Positions 27,647 through 36,924 of a DNA stretch of 51,420 nucleotides are shown one piece after another. Source of the DNA: Pseudomonadota bacterium (GTDB lineage: Bacteria; Pseudomonadota; Alphaproteobacteria; Rhizobiales; Hyphomicrobiaceae); assembly GCA_023430315.1 (NCBI GenBank), contig JAEZAW010000045.1, positions 1 to 51,420 of the forward strand, given 5' to 3'. A program made the position numbers and the translations under genes. Positions within the stretch are counted from its first letter, which is position 1; each line of letters opens with the position of its first letter. The notes under the pieces were generated by a model. The model was not told where the DNA came from. It searched no databases and saw only the letters and a program-made list of their open reading frames with translations.

Positions 27647-27825
27647 CGCTCTCTCATAAAAGAGACCGCGGACTGCAGTCCCGCACGGCATGGAGCGTGG
27701 TGCCCTCCGTGTCACACCCCGATCTGTGCACAGGTTACCCACGATCGAGTGGGGCGCGTCTGATTGACCCCGTTTGAGGCCGTGACTAGACGAGATTACG
27801 GCGTTTTTGTGCATGGGTGGAGCAA

Positions 27826-28356
27826 ATGGGGGCGTTCTTGATCTCGATGAAAGCAAAATTCTCGGTGGCACTGACGGGCGTCATGTTCGTGCTCGCCGCA
27901 TCCGCAATGACGGGCTGCGCGTCGGCGCAGTCGCGATGGGCTGCTGAGGCGCACAACGACACGATCGGTGCCCAGGCCCGGCAGCAGCGGCGGCTCATGC
28001 GCCAGCACGAGCGGGCGGCAGAGCTGAGAGAGCAGCGGCGTGAGGATCGCTACATCCGCCGCGCGCGCGTGATTCGGACCGCGCCGGTCATCGCCGAGGA
28101 CAAGTGCCGTCCGAACCTCGCCGTCGTCGGCGACCAGTACGCAAGCGAGAGCGGCGCGCAGGCGGAGGCCGACAAGGCCTGGATGCAGACGGCGCGCTGG
28201 CAGTGGGGCGAGCGCTACATGGCTCGCGAGCACGCGGACGATGCCACGTACGAGTGCGGTCGCTCGTCGGTCGGTTCGGTGGTCGGGCAGGTCTTCTATC
28301 GTTGCCGCCTGACCGCGAAGCCGTGCCGTCCGGACGCTTCGCCCGGCAAGAATTGA
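27826..28356 (+). CDS. hypothetical lipoprotein
   Basis: This 176-residue protein has a signal peptide followed by a lipobox AMTGC (Cys31), so it is probably lipid-anchored. A central highly charged stretch (about 55-90) of Arg, Gln and Glu, such as RRLMRQHERAAELREQ, is likely helical. The C-terminal third has four cysteines. No known domain was recognised. The start ATG has GGTGGAG just upstream; GTG 27817 and ATG 27847 are alternatives. It stands alone between the epoxide hydrolase and the DUF817 gene, with no obvious partner. Confidence 0.6.
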   Translation: MGAFLISMKAKFSVALTGVMFVLAASAMTGCASAQSRWAAEAHNDTIGAQARQQRRLMRQHERAAELREQRREDRYIRRARVIRTAPVIAEDKCRPNLAVVGDQYASESGAQAEADKAWMQTARWQWGERYMAREHADDATYECGRSSVGSVVGQVFYRCRLTAKPCRPDASPGKN

Positions 28357-28523
28357 GACAGCGACATTGCGCATTCCTGTTAGGGATGCGCGCACTTCAT
28401 TCGAGCAGGCGGCGAGAGGCACTCGTCGCCTGTTGTCGTTTGTGCAGCCACGTGCCCTCGTGATGCCTCGATCCTCAGCCCAGTCTCCGTGCGTCGGGGA
28501 GACGGCGCTGCAGGGAACTCACG

Positions 28524-29435
28524 ATGAACGAGGAAGCTTGGCGCGCCGAGGCCGCCGACAACGCTGCGGCCAGCGATGTGCGCCGCCGGGACGTGTGGCT
28601 CGCGGGCCTGAAGCGCCACTCCGAGCGCTGGATCCTGCCGCTGCCGCTTGGCCGCCTATGGCATGAGCTGCTGCTGTTTGGCGTTCTGCAGGCCTGGGCG
28701 TGCCTCTTCGCCGGCATCCTGCTCCTTTCGATCCTCACAACGAAGTTCGCGTGGCCAGTCGGTGCGCCGATGGCGCGCTACGATTTCCTGTTCCTGGTCG
28801 CGCTTGCGACGCAATGTGCCTTGCTGGCGTTCAAGATGGAGCGCATCGAGGAAGCCAAGGTCATCCTCATCTTCCATGTCGTCGCGACGATGATGGAGCT
28901 GTTCAAGACAGCCAAGGGCTCCTGGCTCTACCCAGAGGCAAATCTCATTCGCATTGCCGGCGTACCGCTCTTCTCCGGCTTCATGTACTCCGCCGTCGGT
29001 AGTTACATCGCACGCTGCTGGCGTCTTTTCGATTTCCGCTTCTCGAACTACCCGCCCATCTGGACGACGTGGCTGCTTGCAGCGCTCATCTACGTGAACT
29101 TCTTCACGCATCACTACGTCGTCGACTTGCGGTACGGGCTCTTTGCCTTCGCGGTCCTCATCTACGGCCGCACCGTCATCCACTTCACGATCGACACCGT
29201 CCCGCGCCGGATGCCGCTTCTGTTGGGCTTCCTCCTGGTCTCGCTCTTCATCTGGTTCGCCGAGAACATCAGCTCGTTCTCGACCATCTGGCTTTACCCG
29301 TACCAGCTCAAGGCGTGGGCGCCGGTCGGCCTCGGGAAGCTCGGCTCCTGGTTCCTGCTCATGATCATCAGCTTCGTTCTGGTGGCTTCGGTTAGCGGGC
29401 CGCGCCCGCTTACATCGGGCAAGCGCGCCGGCTGA
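28524..29435 (+). CDS. DUF817 family membrane protein
   Basis: This 303-residue protein has about eight membrane segments and matches DUF817. Conserved residues include the GSWLYPE patch near the middle, HHYVVDLRYGLFAF, and FAENISSFSTIWLYP. Function is unknown. The N-terminal 40 residues are hydrophilic. The ATG follows CAGGGAACTC. A short hairpin after the stop, at 29468-29485 (AGGCCC, loop GTTAGA, GGGCCT), could act as a weak terminator. PBP1C follows on the same strand, 127 bases downstream. Confidence 0.8.
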   Translation: MNEEAWRAEAADNAAASDVRRRDVWLAGLKRHSERWILPLPLGRLWHELLLFGVLQAWACLFAGILLLSILTTKFAWPVGAPMARYDFLFLVALATQCALLAFKMERIEEAKVILIFHVVATMMELFKTAKGSWLYPEANLIRIAGVPLFSGFMYSAVGSYIARCWRLFDFRFSNYPPIWTTWLLAALIYVNFFTHHYVVDLRYGLFAFAVLIYGRTVIHFTIDTVPRRMPLLLGFLLVSLFIWFAENISSFSTIWLYPYQLKAWAPVGLGKLGSWFLLMIISFVLVASVSGPRPLTSGKRAG

Positions 29436-29562
29436 TCGGCAGCGGAGGGCAAAAAACGGCAAGCGGAAGGCCCGTTAGAGGGCCTGCCGGCCTTACCGTG
29501 CCGACGATTTCCGCCGCAATTCGTGCCATGTATGCCGGGAGCATAAGATTGGAGATGCGGGC

Positions 29563-31860
29563 ATGGACGGTGGGCGAACCGGCGCCGATGAAAGGCGTGG
29601 ATCGCGCTTGGTGAGCGGGGTATATCGCCCGGCGCGCCACGCTTTTGCCCTCTTCAGACGTCCACCATGGCGCCGCCCGTCACAGGCAAATGCGGCACAG
29701 ATCCAGACGGGGGAGGCGCCAGCCACGGGTCGGGCGCCCTGGCGCCGCGGTGAGACGTCGAAGAAGACGCGATCCCGCGGCGCCATCGTGAAGTACTCCG
29801 CGATCGCTGTCGTCGCGATTGCTTTCGTCGCTTTCACACCCATTCTGGCACTTGAGCTCACCGCACGCTGGTCCGCGCCGCCGAGCCTCGAGCGTGCGGG
29901 GCAAACCTCGACTGTCGTCCTCGACCGCAGGGACCGCCTGCTCCGTGCCTTCACGACGCCGGACGGCATCTGGCGGCTGCCTGTCGCCGGCGGTGATGTC
30001 GATGCGCGCTACCTCGACATGCTGCTCGCCTTCGAGGACCGGCGCTTTCGCTCCCATGGCGGTGTCGACGCACTGGCGACCTTGCGCGCTGGATGGCAGT
30101 TCGTTCTACACGGCCGCATCGTCTCGGGATCCTCGACGCTGACCATGCAGACGGCGCGCCTCTTGAGCGGCGAGCATCCGCGCACGCTCACGGGTAAGCT
30201 CGCGCAGATGGTCCGCGCCCGGCAGCTCGAGCTGATGCTGACGAAGGACCAGATCCTCGACCTCTATCTGCTGCTCGCGCCGTTCGGCGGCAACATCGAG
30301 GGTGTGCGCGCGGCGACGCTCGCCTACTTCGGCAAGGAGCCTCGGCGACTCTCGCCAGGGGAGGCCGCATTGCTGGTAGCGCTCCCGCAGAGCCCAGCGA
30401 CGCGCCGTCCGGACCGCAATCCCGAGAATGCCCGCCGCGCGCGTGATCGGGTGCTGGCCCGTGCTGTGGAGGCCGGTGTCGTCAAGGAGGAAGAGGCGCG
30501 GGCGGCCCTCGCCGAGGCCGTGCCGACAGTGCGCCGTGCTTTCGGAATGCTCGCGCCGCATCTTGGCGAGAGCGAAGTCGCGCGGCTGCCGGACAAGCGC
30601 ATTCACCGCCTGACGCTCGACCGTGACGCGCAGACGGCGCTGGAGCGCCTCGCCCGCGAGCACACCGAGGCGCTCGGCTCACGGCTCTCCAGCGCGGTGC
30701 TGGCGCTCGATCATACAACCGGCGATATCCTCGCCTATGTGGGTTCGGCGGACTATTTCGACAGCGGCCGGCTCGGCGCCAATGACATGGTGCAGGCCGT
30801 CCGCTCGCCGGGCTCGACGCTGAAGCCGATCATCTACGGCCTCGCCTTCGAGGGCGGACGCGCCCATCCCGAAACACTGATCGAGGATCGGCCGACTCGC
30901 TTCGGCACGTACAATCCAAAGAATTTCGACCAGGGCTTTCGCGGCACCGTGACTATGCGCGAAGCGCTCGGGCTCTCGCTCAACATTCCGGCCGTGCAGG
31001 TGCTCTCGGAGATCGGCCCGGCGCGTCTCAATGGGCGCCTGCGCCGCGCGGGTCTTCAGACCGAGTTGCCGACTGGGTCGGCGCCGACGCTCGCCATCGC
31101 GCTCGGCGGCATCGGCCTCCGGCTGCAAGACCTCGCCATGCTCTACGCGGGCCTAGCCAGCGGCGGGCGCGCCATGGAGCTCAACTACGTCAAAGGCGAG
31201 CGGCGAGGCTTCACCAAGGCGCCGCCGCGTCTCCTGTCGCCCGTCGCTGCCTGGTACGTGACGGACATCCTCAAGGACGCGCCGCCGCCGGCCAACGCGC
31301 GTGGCGGACGGATCGCGTACAAGACCGGTACGTCGTATGGCTACCGCGATGCCTGGGCCGTCGGCTACGATGGCAAGCACGTGATCGCGGTCTGGATCGG
31401 ACGTGCCGACGGCACTGCGACGCCGGGCCTGAGCGGGCACACGGCCGCAGCGCCCCTGCTCTTCGATGCCTTCGCACGCATTGCCGACAAGACGACGCCC
31501 TTGCCCGCCGCGCCAGCGGGGGCCATCCGCGCGACGAGCGCCTCGCTGCCGCCGCCACTCAGGCGCTTCGGCGATGATGCGCGTGGGCAGGAGACTGCGG
31601 CCTTCATCGAGCCGCTGGTGCGCATTGCCTTCCCGCCAGATCGCTCGGAGCTGGAGCATGACGACGGCGATGAGGCGGCCGTGATGCTCAAGGCCGAGGG
31701 CGGGGCGCTGCCGCTGACATGGTTCGCGGATGGGGCGCCCATCACGTCGGATCCGCAGCGGCGCGAGGTCGAGTGGCGCCCGGACGGACGCGGGTTCGCG
31801 CGCATCACCGTGATCGATGCCAAGGGCAAGAGCGACCGCGTCGATATCCGGCTTAAGTAG
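29563..31860 (+). CDS. pbpC: penicillin-binding protein 1C
   Basis: This bifunctional peptidoglycan synthase of 765 residues sits in the inner membrane with its domains in the periplasm. A membrane segment (about 75-95) is followed by the transglycosylase domain with the catalytic Glu in FEDRRFRSHGG. The transpeptidase has SPGSTLKP (Ser418, Lys421), SLN and KTGTS (587-591). The C-terminal BiPBP_C domain completes the PBP1C architecture. E. coli PbpC is 770 residues. The start ATG has a GGAG 8 bases upstream. Its common partner, an alpha-2-macroglobulin-like protein, is not found next to it. It converges with the amidase gene, 9 bases away. Confidence 0.95.
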   Translation: MDGGRTGADERRGSRLVSGVYRPARHAFALFRRPPWRRPSQANAAQIQTGEAPATGRAPWRRGETSKKTRSRGAIVKYSAIAVVAIAFVAFTPILALELTARWSAPPSLERAGQTSTVVLDRRDRLLRAFTTPDGIWRLPVAGGDVDARYLDMLLAFEDRRFRSHGGVDALATLRAGWQFVLHGRIVSGSSTLTMQTARLLSGEHPRTLTGKLAQMVRARQLELMLTKDQILDLYLLLAPFGGNIEGVRAATLAYFGKEPRRLSPGEAALLVALPQSPATRRPDRNPENARRARDRVLARAVEAGVVKEEEARAALAEAVPTVRRAFGMLAPHLGESEVARLPDKRIHRLTLDRDAQTALERLAREHTEALGSRLSSAVLALDHTTGDILAYVGSADYFDSGRLGANDMVQAVRSPGSTLKPIIYGLAFEGGRAHPETLIEDRPTRFGTYNPKNFDQGFRGTVTMREALGLSLNIPAVQVLSEIGPARLNGRLRRAGLQTELPTGSAPTLAIALGGIGLRLQDLAMLYAGLASGGRAMELNYVKGERRGFTKAPPRLLSPVAAWYVTDILKDAPPPANARGGRIAYKTGTSYGYRDAWAVGYDGKHVIAVWIGRADGTATPGLSGHTAAAPLLFDAFARIADKTTPLPAAPAGAIRATSASLPPPLRRFGDDARGQETAAFIEPLVRIAFPPDRSELEHDDGDEAAVMLKAEGGALPLTWFADGAPITSDPQRREVEWRPDGRGFARITVIDAKGKSDRVDIRLK

Positions 31861-31869
31861 GCGCGGATC

Positions 31870-33315
31870 TTACGCTGGCGGTACTGTCCCCGGGCGCGGA
31901 TCGATGGGCACGAGCTTATCGAGGCCGGTCAGCTCCTCGAAGGCAGCGCCGGCTGCGAGCAGCGCCGCCTCGCCACGTGGCGGGGCGATGATCTGCAACC
32001 CGACCGGCCGCCCGTACTGGTCGAAGCCGCACGGCACTGCCAGCGACGGAACGCCCATGAGCGTCGGGATCGCGGTGATCAGAGAGCCGCCGAGATAGTG
32101 CTCGACGACCTTGCCATCGATTTTCTCCGGCATCCGTCGCGTGACGTCGAACGCTGGCGTCGAAGAACCGGGGGTGATCAGCAGGTCGTAGGTCTCGAAG
32201 AAAGCGGCGACGCGGCGATAGAAGGCCGCGCGCTCGCGCTCCGCCCAGCCAATGCGCGAGGGCGTCGCCTCGAGGCCGAGCTTCGTGTTCCAGATGATGT
32301 CCTGCTTGAACTTGTCCGGGTATTGGGCGATCTGCAGCTCGCGGTCCACGACGTAGGATTGCGCGCGCAGGACCATGAAGGCATCGGCAATCTGGCCGAC
32401 ATCCGGTGTCGCCTCCTCGACTGTCGCGCCGAGCTCCTTGAAGCGCTGGGCGGCCTTGGCGCAGATCTCGCGCGTCTCGCTGTCCATAGGCGCCGCGCCG
32501 CCGAAGTTCGCCGTCCACGCCACGCGGCGGGGCAGCTTGCGGGCCGCCACGGCCTCGCTGAAGGACTGCGCGGGCGCGTCGAAGGTCTGAGGGTCGCGCG
32601 GGCAGAAGCCGGCCATGCTGTCGAGGAAGAGCGCCACATCGGGCACGTTGCGCGCCATGGGGCCTTGCACGGAGAGCGGCGCATAAAGGTTGTTGGATGT
32701 GCCGCGCGTCACGCGACCGGGCGAGGGCCTGAGGCCGACGACGCTGCAGTAGGTGGCCGGCCGCCTGAGACTGCCGGCATGGTCGCTGCCGTGTGCGAGC
32801 CAGGCTTCGCCAGCCGCGAGCGACGCGGCGCCGCCACCCGTCGAGCCGCCACAGGTGAGCGAGGTATTCCACGGATTGGTCGTGCGCCCGAAGACCTCGT
32901 TGAAGGTCGAGCCGCCGGAGCCGAACTCCGGCGTGTTCGACTTGGCGATCACGATGCCGCCCTTGCGCTCGATGCGCTCGACGAGCGGGTGCGAAGCCGT
33001 CGGCACGTGATCCTTGAAGATCGGTGAGCCGTACGTCGTCCGCACGCCCGCGACGTCCGTCAGGTCCTTGATGGTGACGGGCAAGCCAGCGAGCCAGCCC
33101 GCTTCGCCCTCAGCCTCGCGCCGTTCGCCGCGCATGAGCGCGCGGGCGTGATCTCGCGCGCGATCGAGGCACAACGTCGGCAGCGCATTGAGGGCACCCT
33201 CGCAGGCGGCGATGCGCTTCTCAGCCGCATCGATGAGGTCGAGCGGCGTGATTTCTTTTGCACGCAGGCGACGGACGGCCTCGCGTGCGGTCATACGGAT
33301 GAGGTCGTCGGTCAT
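31870..33315 (-). CDS. amidase (amidase signature family)
   Basis: This 481-residue amidase has the Ser-cisSer-Lys catalytic triad: Lys83 (PVTIKDL), Ser158 in CGGSTGGGAASLA, and Ser182 in GSDHAGSLRRPA, at the usual 24-residue spacing. It hydrolyses a carboxamide; the substrate is not visible. It starts 20 bases after the luciferase-like oxidoreductase stop, on the same strand, so the two probably form an operon for breakdown of an unknown organic compound. Being longer than GatA cores and having no GatB/C nearby, it is unlikely to be the tRNA-dependent amidotransferase subunit. Confidence 0.93.
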   Translation of the reverse strand: MTDDLIRMTAREAVRRLRAKEITPLDLIDAAEKRIAACEGALNALPTLCLDRARDHARALMRGERREAEGEAGWLAGLPVTIKDLTDVAGVRTTYGSPIFKDHVPTASHPLVERIERKGGIVIAKSNTPEFGSGGSTFNEVFGRTTNPWNTSLTCGGSTGGGAASLAAGEAWLAHGSDHAGSLRRPATYCSVVGLRPSPGRVTRGTSNNLYAPLSVQGPMARNVPDVALFLDSMAGFCPRDPQTFDAPAQSFSEAVAARKLPRRVAWTANFGGAAPMDSETREICAKAAQRFKELGATVEEATPDVGQIADAFMVLRAQSYVVDRELQIAQYPDKFKQDIIWNTKLGLEATPSRIGWAERERAAFYRRVAAFFETYDLLITPGSSTPAFDVTRRMPEKIDGKVVEHYLGGSLITAIPTLMGVPSLAVPCGFDQYGRPVGLQIIAPPRGEAALLAAGAAFEELTGLDKLVPIDPRPGTVPPA

Positions 33316-33335
33316 GGTGTCGGTCCTCCTGTAGC

Positions 33336-34406
33336 TCAGTGGCGGCGCGCGGCGCCGATCTTCTCCAGCGGTCCAAGTCCGCGCTCGAGCATGGGCACGA
33401 CCTCACCTGCGAAGCGCTCGATGGACTTGAGCGCCATGGCGAGCGGCGAGGCGCCGGCTTGGAACTGTAGGAGCATGTGCACGGGCGCGGCGGCGCGGAT
33501 GAGGCCCGCCATGCGCTCGGCCACCGTCGTCGGATCCCCGACGAGGACCGACGCCGCGAAGGTCTCGAGCGGCAGCTCGCCAGGGTAGGGCTTCTCGATC
33601 AGCATGGCGCCGTCGATCAGCTCCTCGCGGTGGCGCAGGCTCTGTGAGAGGCGGATCTGGTGGCGCAGATTGTCGATGAAGTCGGCGGCTTCCGCCTTGC
33701 TGTCGGTAATGCAGACATGGCGTAGGGGGGCGATCGCCGGGCTTCGCGCGTCGAGACCCTGCTCGGCGTAGATCTCACCGACACGGGCCTTCACGTCCTT
33801 GAGCTGGGCGACGGTGGCGTGGCGCGGCGTCAGCATGATTGGCCAGCCCTTGCGTGCGGCGAGGCCCTGAAGCGTGCGGTTGTCGCCGGCAATCCAGATA
33901 TCGGGGAGTTTGTCGACCGGGCGGGGAGCGATGTGGGTCTCGGGGAGCTGCCAGTAGCGGCCCTTGTGCGTGAAGGTTTCGCCCGCGAATGCCTTTTCCA
34001 GGATCTCAACGAATTCGACGAGCTTCGGGGCTGAATCGGCGAGATCCTCGCTGAAGCGCTCGAATTCATAGGGCTGGTAGCCGCTGCCGATGCCAAGAAT
34101 GAGCCGGCCATGCGTGAGCGAATCGACCATTCCGATTTCAGAAACTAGCCGAACGGGATTGTAGAGCGGGACGACGACCACCCCCGTTGCGAGCTTGATG
34201 CGCGACGTCTCGCCGGCCAGCCGCGCCACCATCATCAGCGGCGAGGGGCATGTACAATAATTCGAGAAATGATGCTCGGCGAACCAGGCAATATCGAAGC
34301 CGGCCGCTTCGGCTGCCTTCACCTGCGCGATCGCGCCATCATAGAGCGCGGCGGACGCAGTTCCGGGCGTGCGATAGCCCATGAGATTGAAGATGCCGAA
34401 ATTCAT
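33336..34406 (-). CDS. LLM-class flavin-dependent oxidoreductase
   Basis: This 356-residue luciferase-like monooxygenase has the FGIFNLM start, WFAEHHFSNY, LATGVVVVPLYNPVRLVSEI and GRLILGIGSGYQPYEFERF typical of the family. These enzymes use reduced FMN and oxygen to oxidise an organic substrate. The ATG has GGGGAGG 7 bases upstream. It is first in a two-gene operon with the amidase. Confidence 0.92.
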   Translation of the reverse strand: MNFGIFNLMGYRTPGTASAALYDGAIAQVKAAEAAGFDIAWFAEHHFSNYCTCPSPLMMVARLAGETSRIKLATGVVVVPLYNPVRLVSEIGMVDSLTHGRLILGIGSGYQPYEFERFSEDLADSAPKLVEFVEILEKAFAGETFTHKGRYWQLPETHIAPRPVDKLPDIWIAGDNRTLQGLAARKGWPIMLTPRHATVAQLKDVKARVGEIYAEQGLDARSPAIAPLRHVCITDSKAEAADFIDNLRHQIRLSQSLRHREELIDGAMLIEKPYPGELPLETFAASVLVGDPTTVAERMAGLIRAAAPVHMLLQFQAGASPLAMALKSIERFAGEVVPMLERGLGPLEKIGAARRH

Positions 34407-34683
34407 CGGTGAGCCTCCCCGCCACTACGTCCGCAGGTTGAGCCTGCGTCATCGGCCTCGGATGCCGAGCTTTCGGCAGTTTGTCCGAGCTTGGGGAGCA
34501 AGAAAACCCCGCGAGCCGCATTCGGCGCCGCGCTCACGGGAGGACATACATGCTATTTCAGCGTATCGGAGGCCTCAAACGGGCCGTGCGGTCCCCAAAA
34601 AGACATCGACCGGCCCCGCGATCGAGACGGCACCGGTCGACTGGGACATAAGAAACGCGGCGAGCGACTACGGGAAATCGCTC

Positions 34684-34902
34684 TTAAGCGCTTTTGCGGC
34701 GGGCCGCCGGCTTGCGGGCAGCGGCCTTCTTGGCGGCCGGACGGCGGGCCTTCGTCGCCTTGCGACGGGCGGGGCCGGCCCGCTTCGCGACGGTCTTCTT
34801 TACCGCGCGCTTCGCGGTGGTCTTCTTCTTCATTGTCTTCTTGGCAACCTTCTTCGCGGGCGCCTTCTTCATCGTCTTCGCCTTCTTTGCAACCTTAGCC
34901 AT
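34684..34902 (-). CDS. histone H1-like Lys/Ala-rich DNA-binding protein
   Basis: This 72-residue protein begins MAKVAKKAKTMKKAPAKK and is made almost entirely of Lys, Ala, Arg and Thr, with KKA and RRKA repeats to the end. Such proteins resemble the C-terminal tail of histone H1 and bacterial relatives such as AlgP or HctB, and bind DNA. ATG 34902 has GGAGATATCAAC upstream and is preferred to the longer frame. It ends without a clear terminator; a weak stem (AGCGA/TCGCT) then TTTCTT follows. Its promoter should lie in the A/T-rich region up to 35213 that also carries a CtrA-like box. Confidence 0.82.
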   Translation of the reverse strand: MAKVAKKAKTMKKAPAKKVAKKTMKKKTTAKRAVKKTVAKRAGPARRKATKARRPAAKKAAARKPAARRKSA

Positions 34903-35213
34903 GTTGATATCTCCTATCTCTTCCCGGTAGCAAGTCACTCGCCTGTCAAGACGAATCGTGTCCACTTGCAAGGACGAATTTGGTGATTTGACAGTTAATG
35001 GGAAGTTAATGGAATTAAATGTCGATACTACGAGGAGATAATCCAGAGAAAATATTCGACCAGCTTTCTGCGCTGCAAAAATTCAAGTAATGCAATAAAA
35101 CCGGCCACATTCTCTCCATATTCGCAAAATCGCGGATGCATCTGGACGGCCACAAAAATTTCGCGCAAGCATGTGCGTTGAGATGCGCAAATTGCGGTGC
35201 CGAGGGCAGAGAA
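34903..35213. promoter_or_regulatory. A/T-rich divergent regulatory region with CtrA-like box
   Basis: This 311-base region between the H1-like and inositol-phosphatase-family genes is much richer in A and T than its surroundings. TTAA-TGGGAAG-TTAA at 34995-35009 is a perfect TTAA-N7-TTAA, the CtrA consensus. A third TTAA follows at 35015, so AGTTAATGG occurs twice, 11 bases apart (34993-35001 and 35004-35012). A perfect TTGACA lies at 34988-34993 on the plus strand, and another on the minus strand at 34944-34949; no good -10 was found for either. A GAATC (CcrM-type) site is present near 34953. No gene was found in it. Confidence 0.55.
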
Positions 35214-36026
35214 GTGATCGAAATCGAGCGAGTCGCGCGAATCATGCGCGAGGTTGCGGCAGAAGAAATCATGCCGCGCTGGCGCAATCTTGCAGGCGCT
35301 GATGTCGTCGAGAAGAACGGTCCGAACGACATCGTCACGGTCGCGGATCGCGCTGCTGAGGAGCAGCTCTCGCGTCGTCTCGCGGAACTCATCGTCGGCT
35401 CTCGCGTCATCGGCGAGGAAGGCGTGCACGCCGATCCGGCGGTCATGCAGCACTTCACGAGCGGCGATCCGGTGTGGGTCATCGACCCCATCGACGGCAC
35501 GAGCGCCTTCGCCAAGGGCGAGTCCGGTTTTGCGGTCATGGTCGCACTCGTGCGTGGCGACGAGCCCATCGCAGGATGGATCCTTGCGCCCTCAAGTGGC
35601 GAGCTGCACATGGGTGAGCGCGGAAGTGGTGTCTGGCGCGTCCACCATGACGAGACGGAGCGGTTGCCGCGTCCTTCCATTCCCATTGTGCAGAAGGCGC
35701 TGATCGGCCTGCTCGGTCGCCGGAACATGAGCGACGCACGCCGCGCCGAGATAAAGTCGCAAGCCGAAGCCTTCGGCGCCCTGCAGAACGTCTCGTGCGC
35801 GGGCATGGACTATCCGCGGTTGCTGTCCGGCGGCGCACACTTCGCGATCTACAACAAATCCGAGCCCTGGGATCACCTGCCGGGTCTGGCGCTCGCGAGC
35901 GAGCTCGGCTTCGTCTACGCGAAGCACGACGGTAGCGCCTATCGGCCGGGCGACAATACGGGCGGCCTTGTCATCGCACCGAGCGAGGATGTCATCGCCG
36001 AGATCCGCCGGCTGTTGCTCGCCTGA
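35214..36026 (+). CDS. inositol monophosphatase family phosphatase
   Basis: This 270-residue Mg-dependent phosphatase has GEEG (Glu68-Glu69), the WVIDPIDGT metal site (Asp91, Asp94, Thr96) and the late WDHLPG. The family includes inositol monophosphatase, histidinol-phosphate phosphatase and CysQ; the substrate is not decided by the motifs. GTG 35214 is preferred because GAGGGCAGAG lies upstream at good spacing and homology starts here; ATG 35136 would add 26 unmatched residues. It converges with the MBL gene, 6 bases away. Confidence 0.9.
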   Translation: MIEIERVARIMREVAAEEIMPRWRNLAGADVVEKNGPNDIVTVADRAAEEQLSRRLAELIVGSRVIGEEGVHADPAVMQHFTSGDPVWVIDPIDGTSAFAKGESGFAVMVALVRGDEPIAGWILAPSSGELHMGERGSGVWRVHHDETERLPRPSIPIVQKALIGLLGRRNMSDARRAEIKSQAEAFGALQNVSCAGMDYPRLLSGGAHFAIYNKSEPWDHLPGLALASELGFVYAKHDGSAYRPGDNTGGLVIAPSEDVIAEIRRLLLA

Positions 36027-36032
36027 GGGCAG

Positions 36033-36893
36033 CTAGTTCCCGGGAAGCACCAGGATCTTGGGCGTCTTCGGCAGCGTCGCCCGCGAGACGACCGTCGTTG
36101 GCACCTCGCTCATCTCGACCTCGAAGTGGGGGCGGGCCTCGTGCAGGAAGCGCTCCAGCGTGTAGGACGAGAAGTAGTGCATGGGGATCATGAGCGGCGC
36201 CCTGAGCGCCTTCAGGACCTCCACCATGCCCTGCACGTCGAGGGTGAAGCTGCCGTCGACCGGGACCAGAACCACATCGAGCTGGCCGATCTGGGCGAGC
36301 TGCTGCGTCGTCAACGTGTGGTGGAGATGGCCGAGGTGCCCGATGCAGAGGTTGCCCGTCTCGAACACGAAGATCGAGTTGCCCCACGTGTCGGTGCCGC
36401 CGGAATAGGTGCGGATGTTGGTCGGGATGTTGCGGACGCGCACGTCCTCCATGGTGATGTCGTGCTGGGCATGGCCGCCGTCCGGGTTCCAGCCGCGTAG
36501 CACGTGAACGATCGAGGGATCGGGGTTCATGGAGTAGTGGGTCGTGTGGGCCCGGTTCATGGTCGCGATCTCGGGCACCACGGCCGGGCGCACATAGTCG
36601 TTGTAGTCGGTGGCAATGCGGATGCCGCGCTGGGTCTCGAGCAGGAACGTCGAATGGCCGACGTAGCTGATGCGTGTCTCGCCGAGTTTGAGCTGCGCCC
36701 GCTGGACCAGCGAGGGGATCGTGATGCCGCCGGGCCCGCGGCGCGTCGGCGCTTCAGCCATCGCGAGGCAGAGATCAGGGGCTAGTTTGTTTGGACTGGG
36801 CGTCTGGGCCTGGATCTGAGGTGCGGCGAGGATCAGCAGGGCTGCCGGAAAGAGGATCGCGATGGCAGCTTGGAGCAATATCCTCACGCGCAT
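36033..36893 (-). CDS. exported MBL-fold protein with an altered metal site
   Basis: This 286-residue protein has an N-terminal signal (MRVRILLQAAIAILFPAALL, cleavage near IQA) and the MBL-fold start ISYVGHSTFLLET. The usual HxHxDH site is replaced by MNRAHTTHYS, and further histidines lie in IGHLGHLHHTL and PMHYFSSY. The protein may bind metal differently or not at all. The ATG has GGAGG just upstream. It starts 31 bases after the CoA-transferase stop on the same strand and is probably the second gene of that operon. Confidence 0.82.
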   Translation of the reverse strand: MRVRILLQAAIAILFPAALLILAAPQIQAQTPSPNKLAPDLCLAMAEAPTRRGPGGITIPSLVQRAQLKLGETRISYVGHSTFLLETQRGIRIATDYNDYVRPAVVPEIATMNRAHTTHYSMNPDPSIVHVLRGWNPDGGHAQHDITMEDVRVRNIPTNIRTYSGGTDTWGNSIFVFETGNLCIGHLGHLHHTLTTQQLAQIGQLDVVLVPVDGSFTLDVQGMVEVLKALRAPLMIPMHYFSSYTLERFLHEARPHFEVEMSEVPTTVVSRATLPKTPKILVLPGN

Positions 36894-36924
36894 GTACGAC
36901 CTCCGGGTCTGTTAGGCCATCACA

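Noticed and set aside
27670..27681. Perfect palindrome GGACTGCAGTCC after the epoxide hydrolase gene
   Set aside because: It is short, has no loop or T-run, and may occur by chance.
34381..34986. A 201-codon plus-strand frame across the H1-like gene
   Set aside because: The peptide is low-complexity and the minus strand encodes the H1-like protein with a good ribosome site.
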